From: an uncultured Eubacteriales bacterium
GTDB lineage: Bacteria > Bacillota_A > Clostridia > Lachnospirales > Lachnospiraceae
DNA: 6,033 nt
Assembly: GCA_902803345.1 (NCBI GenBank)
Contig: CADCPV010000094.1
Span: 1-6,033 of the forward strand
Direction of reading: 5' to 3'
Shown: piece after piece, positions 1-5,899 of the stretch
Layout of the letters: each line of letters starts with the position of its first letter
Numbering within the stretch: the first letter of the stretch is position 1
Notes under the pieces: model-generated
The model's input: only the letters and a program-made list of their open reading frames with translations
The model's database searches: none
Told to the model about the DNA's origin: nothing
Program-made: the position numbers and the translations under genes

Positions 1-869
1 GGAGGAGAGACGTAGTTGCTGATCGGCATGTTGTCGAAACCGACGATGGCAACGTCCTCCGGGATTTTGTATCCCGCCGCCTGAAAAGCGCGCATTGCGC
101 CGACCGCGATCAGGTCGTTGTCCGCAAAATACCCTCTGGCCGGCGTGAAACCCTCTTCCTCAATGAGTTCTTTCATATCCGAGAAAGCGCCTTCCATGGA
201 GGGCGTGAGCCGGTGCACGGGAGATTTTCCGGTCGACATGCCGCTTTCGCGGATGGCTTTATAGAACCCGTCCGCCCGGTCCTCAAAATTGCTGATGCTG
301 TAGGAGGAACGCAGATACCCGGGCTGTGCGTGCGTCTCCCGGATCAGGTAGTTTGCAGCGAGATAAGCTCCTTCCACGTTGTCGATCTGGACGGCATCGC
401 GCCGGAGATTCAGAAAGGAAGCATCTAAAAGCACAACCGGAAAGGGCAGATCGGAAAAACCGCTGAAGTCATCCCGCTGCATTTCAGTCCCGAGCACGAT
501 CAGGCCGATACAGTCTCTGTAACGGAGGTTTTCGATCTCTTTTTGTGTTTCCTCGCTGTCGTACAGATAGAGGGTGCGGAGCCTCAGGTTTTCAGTACGG
601 CAGGCTTCTTCCACACCGGCTGAAAGCTCCGAGAAAAAGGGTGTATCAGCAACGATTGCACCGTGCTTCCGGAAGATCACAAAATAGACAGAGCCGTTGA
701 GGTTGTGTTTCTGATTGACACGGGTAAAATCGTAGCCGTATTTTTCGGCTGCCGCGAGGATTTCCTTTTTCCGTTCCCGGCTGACCCCGGGTTTGTTGTT
801 TAAGGCCATCGAAACGGCGGCCTCCGAGATGTTCAGTATTTTCGCGAGTTCTTTTGCGGTAACGGACAT
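1..869 (-). CDS. LacI/GalR-family transcriptional repressor (C-terminus cut by window edge)
   Basis: Reading leftwards from an ATG at 869, an open frame of 289 codons runs to the window edge without a stop. The family is usually about 330-345 residues, so roughly the last 45 are missing. An AGGAG ribosome binding site (876-880 on the complementary strand) lies 6 nt before the ATG and fixes the start. Residues 3-50 form the LacI-type helix-turn-helix (TAKELAKILNISEAAVSMAL, then NNKPGVS and an AAEKYGYDF helix). Residues from about 60 form a periplasmic-binding-like effector domain, with IGLIVLG near 121, a FADND segment near 248 and the typical VGFDN near 276. The hinge after residue 50 (VNQKHNLNG) lacks the usual ARxL core. 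The gene is divergent from the isomerase-transketolase-kinase operon, so it probably controls that operon and itself, with a sugar or sugar phosphate as likely inducer. The family is certain; the effector is unknown. Confidence 0.93.
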   Translation of the reverse strand, partial: MSVTAKELAKILNISEAAVSMALNNKPGVSRERKKEILAAAEKYGYDFTRVNQKHNLNGSVYFVIFRKHGAIVADTPFFSELSAGVEEACRTENLRLRTLYLYDSEETQKEIENLRYRDCIGLIVLGTEMQRDDFSGFSDLPFPVVLLDASFLNLRRDAVQIDNVEGAYLAANYLIRETHAQPGYLRSSYSISNFEDRADGFYKAIRESGMSTGKSPVHRLTPSMEGAFSDMKELIEEEGFTPARGYFADNDLIAVGAMRAFQAAGYKIPEDVAIVGFDNMPISNYVSP

Positions 870-891
870 GGCGGGCTCCTTTTTTGGCTGG

Positions 892-905
892 TGTTTACGG
901 AAACA
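892..905. promoter_or_regulatory. Operator-like palindrome of LacI-family type
   Basis: The 14-mer TGTTTACGGAAACA has TGTTT/AAACA arms around a central CG, with one mismatched pair inside the arms. A central CG flanked by inverted arms is typical of LacI/GalR-family operators. It also matches the CcpA cre pattern TGWNANCGNTNWCA except at the two positions that require A and T. It lies 23 nt before the repressor start codon and about 20-33 nt after the predicted repressor transcription start, so repressor autoregulation is the simplest reading. It is about 150 bp upstream of the operon start, so control of the operon from here would need looping or a second site. Binding is inferred. Confidence 0.45.
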
Positions 906-930
906 GCGCTATTCTGAATTTCTGGTACCA

Positions 931-959
931 TTCATATCATATCTGAACCCGAAAATCAA
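931..959 (-). promoter_or_regulatory. Candidate promoter of the LacI-family repressor
   Basis: On the minus strand, TTGATT (complement of 954-959) is followed after exactly 17 nt by TATGAA (complement of 931-936), four to five of six matches to each sigma-70/A hexamer. Transcription would begin near 924, giving a leader of about 55 nt that contains the operator-like palindrome. An overlapping TATGAT nearby has no good -35 at the right distance. Confidence 0.5.
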
Positions 960-1012
960 GGTGTTTTATTGAGATTTAGTAGATAATTAAGTAAAAACAG
1001 CTGAATTTTCTG

Positions 1013-1041
1013 ATGCTATTTATGCGAAGAACCGCTATAAT
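1013..1041 (+). promoter_or_regulatory. Candidate promoter of the isomerase-transketolase-kinase operon
   Basis: A perfect TATAAT lies at 1036-1041. The hexamer 17 nt upstream, ATGCTA (1013-1018), matches the -35 consensus at only three of six positions. An AT-rich tract lies further upstream (about 961-1010) and could act as an UP element. Start of transcription would be near 1048, leaving a leader of about 54 nt before the isomerase ATG. A perfect -10 with a poor -35 fits a regulated promoter. The -10 sits inside the palindrome GCTATAATAGC (1034-1044), which could let a repressor cover it. Confidence 0.6.
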
Positions 1042-1101
1042 AGCCTCAGAATCAAACAGCCCCGACAGGGGGGCAAATTATCATACACGGAGGTTTCGTA
1101 C

Positions 1102-2508
1102 ATGGCAGCAGTAAAGATCGGTTTTGCACCTACAAGACGCGCAATCTTCTCCGCCCCGGCGGCAGTGGAGTACGCAGGTTACACAAGAAACAAACTGAAC
1201 GAACTTGGCATTGACTTTGTCGACATCGACGACATCAACGAGGAAGGGCTCCTCTATGACGACAACGATATCGATGCCATTGCAAAGAAATTCACCGATG
1301 CGGGCGTGAAGGGGCTCTTCCTTCCCCACTGCAACTTCGGTACGGAGTATGTCTGTGCACGGCTTGCAAAGCGCCTCGGACTTCCGGTGCTTCTCTGGGG
1401 TCCCAGAGATGAGCGTCCGGACGAGCGGGGCATGCGGCTCCGGGATTCCCAGTGCGGTCTTTTCGCGACCGGTAAGGTACTGAGAAGATTCCGCGTTCCC
1501 TTCACCTATCTCACAAACTGCAATCTGGACGATCCGGAATTTGCAATCGGCGTGAAGCAGTTTTTAGCAGTCTGCAACGTTGTGGATGTGATGCGCCATA
1601 CCAGGATTCTCCAGATCGGACCGCGGCCCTTTGACTTCTGGTCGACGATGTGCAATGAAGGCGAACTTTTGGAGAAGTTCAATATCCAGCTTTCCCCGAT
1701 TCCGCTTCCGGAGCTCTACGCAGAAATGAAGAAAGCAAAAGAGGAAGGCGCGGAAGTCGGCGAAGTTGTGAGCTACTGCAATGACAACATGTGCATCAAA
1801 TGCAGCCCGGCGAACTTAGAGAATATCGCCGCACTGAAGGTTGCGATGTCACACCTTGTGAAAAAGTACGGCTGCAACGCGGTTGCGATCCAGTGCTGGA
1901 ACGCGCTGCAGGACGGCATTGGCATCATGCCCTGCGCGGCGAATTCCCTCCTGAATGAAGAGGGCATCCCGGTCGTCTGCGAGACCGATATTCACGGCGC
2001 GATCTCCGCTGTCATGATGGAAGCGGCCGGAATGGACGAGAACCGGACATTCTTTGCGGACTGGACAGTGCGGCATCCCGACAACGACAATGCTGAGCTT
2101 TTACAGCACTGCGGTCCCTGGCCGATTTCCGTGGCACGTGAGAAACCGACAATTGACATACCGGTTGCCTTTGACTATACCGGTTCCGTAATGGCGGAAG
2201 CGAAGCACGGCCCGATGACCCTGTGCCGTTTCGACGGGGATGAGGGCGAGTATTCGCTGCTTCTTGGACACGCGAAGGGCATCGACGGCCCCTACACCAA
2301 GGGCACCTATGTCTGGGTTGAAGTTGAGGATCTGCCGAAACTGGAGTACAAGGTTGTGACCGGCCCCTACATTCATCACTGTGTCGGCATCCATCAGGAC
2401 GTTGTCCCGGTGCTCTATGAAGCCTGTAAATATCTGGGCATCAAAGCGGACCTTTATGACAGTACCGATGCGGAAGTCGAACGGCAGATTTACGCACCCG
2501 GAAAATAA
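1102..2508 (+). CDS. L-fucose/L-arabinose isomerase-superfamily protein (candidate D-apiose isomerase)
   Basis: This 468-residue protein fits the L-fucose-isomerase-like group, cytosolic metal-dependent enzymes that interconvert aldoses and ketoses. A GGAGG at 1089-1093 lies 8 nt before the ATG. The N-terminal half (about 1-160) has Rossmann-like alternation, with GLFLPHCNFG at 71-80 and GLPVLLWGPRDE at 93-104. The C-terminal catalytic region has AIQCWNALQD (262-271), VVCETDIHGA (291-300), HCGPWP (336-341) and GPYIHHC (421-427). From family knowledge, the likely metal ligands are an acidic residue near D271, the D296 of CETD, and a histidine of the 425-426 pair; exact assignment needs an alignment. 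It is rich in cysteine (17), including a C-x4-C-x2-C cluster at 226-234. It is first in the operon, 26 nt before the transketolase genes. With the split transketolase and a kinase downstream, D-apiose isomerase is the most attractive specific role; another aldose is possible. The superfamily is secure, the substrate inferred. Confidence 0.88.
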   Translation: MAAVKIGFAPTRRAIFSAPAAVEYAGYTRNKLNELGIDFVDIDDINEEGLLYDDNDIDAIAKKFTDAGVKGLFLPHCNFGTEYVCARLAKRLGLPVLLWGPRDERPDERGMRLRDSQCGLFATGKVLRRFRVPFTYLTNCNLDDPEFAIGVKQFLAVCNVVDVMRHTRILQIGPRPFDFWSTMCNEGELLEKFNIQLSPIPLPELYAEMKKAKEEGAEVGEVVSYCNDNMCIKCSPANLENIAALKVAMSHLVKKYGCNAVAIQCWNALQDGIGIMPCAANSLLNEEGIPVVCETDIHGAISAVMMEAAGMDENRTFFADWTVRHPDNDNAELLQHCGPWPISVAREKPTIDIPVAFDYTGSVMAEAKHGPMTLCRFDGDEGEYSLLLGHAKGIDGPYTKGTYVWVEVEDLPKLEYKVVTGPYIHHCVGIHQDVVPVLYEACKYLGIKADLYDSTDAEVERQIYAPGK

Positions 2509-2534
2509 GGATAAACAGATAGGAGAACATTACG

Positions 2535-3377
2535 ATGAGCTGCAATCTCAGAAAAACAGCCTATGAACTTCGCGACTACGCGCTGGATCTGATCTACGGC
2601 GCGAAAACCGGACATATCGGCGGCGACTTCTCGGAAGCGGAAGTCATGACCGCACTTTATTTCAGCGAGCTCAACGTGAGCCCGGAAAATCCGGAAGATC
2701 CCGGCCGTGATTATTTTATTCTCAGCAAGGGCCATTCGATGGAACTTTACTACGCAGCACTTGCAAAGCGCGGCTTTTTGGATGCAGAAGATGTCATGAA
2801 CCGCTACTCGCGCTTCGGATCCCCCTACATCGGACATCCGAACAACAAGCTTCCGGGCATCGAAATGAATTCCGGGTCTCTCGGGCATGGACTTCCGGTT
2901 TCGGTCGGCATTGCAAAGGCGCTTCAGATGGATGAGAAGCCGAACCGGGTCTATGTCATGATGGGCGACGGCGAACTCGCGGAAGGCTCGGTTTGGGAAG
3001 GCGCGATGGCAGCTGCTCATTACAAGCTGGACAATCTTCTTGCGATCGTCGACCGGAACCGCCTGCAGATCTCCGGATCGACAGAGGATGTCATGCATCA
3101 CGATGACCTTGCGGCACGATTCTCGGCCTTTGGATGGCATGTGATTATTATCGACGGAAACGATATGGACGCAATCCTGGAGGCCTTCGGAAAAGCGAAG
3201 GAAATCAAAGGACAGCCGACCGTGATTATCGCGGAAACCACAAAGGGCAAAGGCGTTTCATTCATGGAAAATAAAGCCGGCTGGCATCATAAAGTGCCCT
3301 CGGCGGAAGAGTATGAACAGGCAAAAAAGGAACTTTTGGAAAAGATTGCGGAACTTTCAGAGGAGGTGCAGGCATGA
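2535..3377 (+). CDS. Transketolase N-terminal (thiamine diphosphate binding) subunit
   Basis: This 280-residue protein is the pyrophosphate-binding half of a split transketolase; its partner is encoded by the next gene. AGGAG at 2521-2525 lies 9 nt before the ATG. The thiamine-diphosphate motif starts at GDGE (144-147) and ends near VDRN (172-175). Transketolase histidines are visible: H27 in GHIGG, H67 in SKGH, H101 in GHP, and H251 in GWHHKVP, with GSLGHGL at 114-120. Length is normal for the split form. A housekeeping transketolase would not need to be placed between a sugar isomerase and a sugar kinase, so a specialised role is likely. If the locus is for apiose, this would be the A subunit of apulose-4-phosphate transketolase (AptA in the literature), moving a two-carbon ketol unit to glyceraldehyde 3-phosphate. 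The family is secure; the specialised substrate is inferred. The last codons contain the ribosome binding site of the next gene. Confidence 0.95.
   Translation: MSCNLRKTAYELRDYALDLIYGAKTGHIGGDFSEAEVMTALYFSELNVSPENPEDPGRDYFILSKGHSMELYYAALAKRGFLDAEDVMNRYSRFGSPYIGHPNNKLPGIEMNSGSLGHGLPVSVGIAKALQMDEKPNRVYVMMGDGELAEGSVWEGAMAAAHYKLDNLLAIVDRNRLQISGSTEDVMHHDDLAARFSAFGWHVIIIDGNDMDAILEAFGKAKEIKGQPTVIIAETTKGKGVSFMENKAGWHHKVPSAEEYEQAKKELLEKIAELSEEVQA
3361..3377 (+). promoter_or_regulatory. Coupled translation junction between the transketolase subunits
   Basis: AGGAGG at 3361-3366 lies inside the last codons of the N-terminal subunit, 7 nt before the C-terminal subunit ATG at 3374. Stop and start overlap as ATGA. 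A ribosome finishing the first subunit can restart directly on the second, a usual device for obligate partners. Confidence 0.8.
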
Positions 3378-4306
3378 ATAAAATTCCCAACAGACAGGCC
3401 ATCTGCGAAGTGCTGATGGAGCATGCGAAAGAAGACCGGGACGTCCTTGTTCTCTGCAGCGATTCGAGAGGCTCCGCCTCCATGACGCCGTTCTTTGACA
3501 ATTTCCCGGCACAGGCGATTGAGACCGGTATCGCGGAACAGAACCTCGTGAGCATTTCCGCCGGCCTTGCGAAAGCCGGAAAGAAGCCCTGGTGCGCATC
3601 GCCCGCCTGTTTCCTTTCGACCCGTTCCTATGAGCAGGCCAAGGTTGACGTAGCTTACAGCAACACCAATGTGAAGCTTCTCGGAATCTCCGGCGGCGTC
3701 AGCTACGGCGCTTTGGGCATGAGCCACCACAGCGCACAGGATTTCGCGGCGATGGCGGCGATCCCGAACATGCGCGTTTACTGCCCCTCGGACCGCAACC
3801 AGACGAAGAAGCTCACGGAAGCGCTCCTTTCGGACAGCAAACCCGCCTACATCCGCGTCGGCCGCAACCCGGTCGAGGATGTTTACGCGGAGGATGATGT
3901 ACCGTTCGAAATGGATCGGGCAACCGTCGTCACGGAAGGCACGGATATCCTGATCGTCGCCTGCGGCGAGATGGTGCTCCCGGCAAAACAGGCCGCGGAA
4001 GCACTGAAGGATCTGGGCATCAGTGCCTGCGTCCTCGACATGTACTGCATTAAGCCGCTGGATACGAAAACGCTTCTTGAGAAAGCACAGAATGTAAAAG
4101 CGGTTATCACGATTGAAGAACATGCGCCGTTCGGCGGTATGGGTGCTTCCGTCGCACAGTGCCTCCTGCAGAATGCGCCGAAAAAAGCAAAACTGCTGGC
4201 CCTTCCGGATTCTCCGGTGATCACAGGTGTTTCGAAAGAAGTTTTTGACTACTACGGACTGAACTGTGAAGGCATCGTTAAAGCGGCGCAGGAGCTTCTT
4301 AGCTGA
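3374..4306 (+). CDS. Transketolase C-terminal (pyrimidine-binding) subunit
   Basis: This 310-residue protein is the second half of the split transketolase. GIAEQN (52-57) contains the glutamate (E55) that activates the thiamine aminopyrimidine ring in this superfamily. It is followed by the aromatic motif SPACFLSTRSYEQ (76-88), GMSHHSAQD (115-123), YIRVGR (159-164), and a C-terminal transketolase domain from about 185 with CIKPLD (225-230) and EEHAPFGGMG (248-257). Its ATG overlaps the stop of the N-terminal subunit as ATGA, with an AGGAGG (3361-3366) 7 nt before it inside the upstream gene. This arrangement is expected to couple translation and give equal amounts of the two subunits of the heterotetramer. 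It is the AptB equivalent if the apiose reading is right; otherwise it is a general transketolase subunit working on xylulose 5-phosphate. Confidence 0.95.
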   Translation: MNKIPNRQAICEVLMEHAKEDRDVLVLCSDSRGSASMTPFFDNFPAQAIETGIAEQNLVSISAGLAKAGKKPWCASPACFLSTRSYEQAKVDVAYSNTNVKLLGISGGVSYGALGMSHHSAQDFAAMAAIPNMRVYCPSDRNQTKKLTEALLSDSKPAYIRVGRNPVEDVYAEDDVPFEMDRATVVTEGTDILIVACGEMVLPAKQAAEALKDLGISACVLDMYCIKPLDTKTLLEKAQNVKAVITIEEHAPFGGMGASVAQCLLQNAPKKAKLLALPDSPVITGVSKEVFDYYGLNCEGIVKAAQELLS

Positions 4307-4333
4307 CTTCAATTACCCCAATCAGGAGCAATT

Positions 4334-5812
4334 ATGAATCAATATATCATTGGCATTGACCAGAGCACACAGGGAACCAAAGCGGTTCTCGTGGACCAGA
4401 GCGGGCGGATCCTTCTTCGGAAGGACCGTCCGCATCGTCAGATTATCAGTGAACTTGGCTGGGTTTCACATGACCCGGAGGAGATTTATCAGAATACGCT
4501 TACAATTGTCAGGGAACTGATCGCGGAGACCGGGGTACAGGAAGAAGCGCTTTTCGGCGTCGGTATTTCCAATCAGCGGGAAACGACGGTTGCATTCCAT
4601 GAAGACGGAAAGCCGGTAACGGATGCAATTGTCTGGCAGTGCTCCCGGGCGAAAGATATTGTTGCAAAGATGGCGGAGGAGAATCCGGGCTTTGCGGAAA
4701 CGGTAGAAGAAAAGACAGGCATTCCTTTCTCACCCTTTTTCCCGGCCGCCAAAATCCGCTGGCTGATCGAGAACTGCCTTGCTGATGAAGCGGGGGCCGT
4801 GGATCTGTCTTCTGTGCGTTTCGGAACGATGGACAGCTATCTTGTGTATCGTCTCACGGAAGGCCGGTCCTATAAAACCGATTATTCGAATGCAAGCCGC
4901 TATGAACTGATGAACATCCGGACCCTTCATTGGGATGAGGAGCTTCTTTCCTCTTTCGGGATTCCGAAAGCTTCCCTTCCGGAGATCTGCGACAGCAACG
5001 CCAGCTTCGGCGAGACCACTTTCGGCGGACTCCTGAAAAAGCCGCTCCCGATTCTTTCTGTGATGGGCGATTCCCATGCGGCGCTGTATGCGCAGGGCTG
5101 TCACAAAAAGGGGATGGTCAAAACAACCTACGGAACAGGCTCTTCTATCATGATGAATATCGGGACGGAATTCAAAAGAAGCAGCTGCGGGCTTGCGACT
5201 TCCGTAGCTTATGCTGCGGACGGAGAAATCAATTACGGACTTGAGGGCAATATCAACTATACCGGCGCTGTGATCAGCTGGCTTCGCGACCAGGTGCAGC
5301 TGATCACATCTCCCGCGGAGGTGGAACCCCTGGCCCGGCTTGCAAATCCGGATGATACTACCGTCCTTGTCCCGGCATTTACGGGCCTTTCAGCCCCGCA
5401 CTGGGCGAACGACGCGAAAGCGACGATTACGGGCATGACCCGTACAACCGGCCGGAATGAGCTCTGCAAAGCTGCACTCGAGAGTATTGCTTTCCAGATC
5501 ACGGACATCCTTTCCGCGATGGAAACAGACGCGGGACTTCAGATCGGAGAGATCCGGGTAGACGGCGGCCCGACAAGAAACGCGTATCTGATGCAGTTCC
5601 AGGCAGATCTTTCTGACTGCACGGTTTCCGTCCCGGAGATGGAGGAATTTTCCGCGCTTGGTGTGTCCTTCATGGCAGGCGAGAAGGCCGGCATCATGGA
5701 CGGGTCCGTTTTCGAAAAATGCACAAGGAAGCTTTACCGGCCGCAAATGACGGAGGGAAAGCGGCAGGAGAAAAAAGCCCTCTGGGCGGATGCAATCCGG
5801 CGGACTCTTTAA
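4334..5812 (+). CDS. FGGY-family carbohydrate kinase, glycerol-kinase-like (candidate apulose kinase)
   Basis: This 492-residue protein is a full-length FGGY kinase, transferring phosphate from ATP to a sugar or polyol hydroxyl in the cytosol. AGGAG (4324-4328) lies 5 nt before the ATG. The first ATPase motif is GIDQSTQGTKA (7-17). Then follow SNQRETT (79-85), IVWQCSR (99-105), GDSHAALYAQ (245-254), the ATP-site YGTGSS (266-271), FTGLSAPHW (349-357) and VDGG (409-412). Overall it reads like glycerol kinase, and R82, E83, W101 and D246 match its substrate-binding residues. Three other pocket positions differ from E. coli GlpK: Tyr135 is Phe135, Gln246 is Ser247 and Phe270 is Ser271. The GlpK loop GGKGGTRIP that binds fructose 1,6-bisphosphate is replaced by FGGLLKKPL. 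A polyol or ketose larger than glycerol is therefore likely; apulose, whose CH2OH end resembles glycerol, fits the operon. Substrate identity is inferred. Confidence 0.92.
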   Translation: MNQYIIGIDQSTQGTKAVLVDQSGRILLRKDRPHRQIISELGWVSHDPEEIYQNTLTIVRELIAETGVQEEALFGVGISNQRETTVAFHEDGKPVTDAIVWQCSRAKDIVAKMAEENPGFAETVEEKTGIPFSPFFPAAKIRWLIENCLADEAGAVDLSSVRFGTMDSYLVYRLTEGRSYKTDYSNASRYELMNIRTLHWDEELLSSFGIPKASLPEICDSNASFGETTFGGLLKKPLPILSVMGDSHAALYAQGCHKKGMVKTTYGTGSSIMMNIGTEFKRSSCGLATSVAYAADGEINYGLEGNINYTGAVISWLRDQVQLITSPAEVEPLARLANPDDTTVLVPAFTGLSAPHWANDAKATITGMTRTTGRNELCKAALESIAFQITDILSAMETDAGLQIGEIRVDGGPTRNAYLMQFQADLSDCTVSVPEMEEFSALGVSFMAGEKAGIMDGSVFEKCTRKLYRPQMTEGKRQEKKALWADAIRRTL

Positions 5813-5899
5813 AGCCTCTGAAGGACCGATTTCCCTTGACGGATGCGGGGATTCGGGCTATACTCAAATCAGAAATCTTGGGAACTTCAGGAGGCAGCT
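5813..5899 (+). other. Spacer between the operon and the next gene; no terminator seen
   Basis: The 87 nt after the kinase stop contain no GC-rich hairpin followed by a T run. The only inverted repeat noted near the stop is the trivial CCT/AGG pair at 5815-5822. The stretch instead contains a promoter and the AGGAGG (5889-5894) of the next gene. Read-through from the operon into the next gene is therefore possible. Confidence 0.5.
5836..5864 (+). promoter_or_regulatory. Near-consensus sigma-70/A promoter for the downstream gene
   Basis: TTGACG (5836-5841) and TATACT (5859-5864) each match the consensus at five of six positions and are separated by exactly 17 nt. Transcription would start near 5871, giving a short leader of about 29 nt that contains AGGAGG. 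This is the best promoter in the window and suggests that the next gene is expressed independently of the operon. Confidence 0.72.

Noticed and set aside
213..428. 71-codon plus-strand open frame inside the left end
   Set aside because: It is antisense to the LacI-family gene, whose 289-codon reading frame and domains are convincing.
2509..2534. Possible separate promoter before the transketolase genes
   Set aside because: The 26-nt gap holds only the ribosome binding site and no -10/-35 pair, so the genes are read as one operon.
2490..3140. 216-codon minus-strand open frame opposite the transketolase N-terminal subunit
   Set aside because: Antisense to a motif-confirmed gene; no domain pattern is visible in its low-complexity, Arg/His-rich translation.
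3287..4312. Long (341-codon) open frame on the minus strand opposite the transketolase C-terminal subunit
   Set aside because: It lies fully antisense to a gene with clear transketolase motifs, its translation is rich in Arg/His/Cys with no recognisable domain, and such shadows are common in GC-rich coding DNA.
4307..4333. Possible terminator or promoter between the transketolase C-terminal subunit and the kinase
   Set aside because: The 27-nt gap shows no hairpin and no promoter hexamers; it contains only the kinase ribosome binding site.
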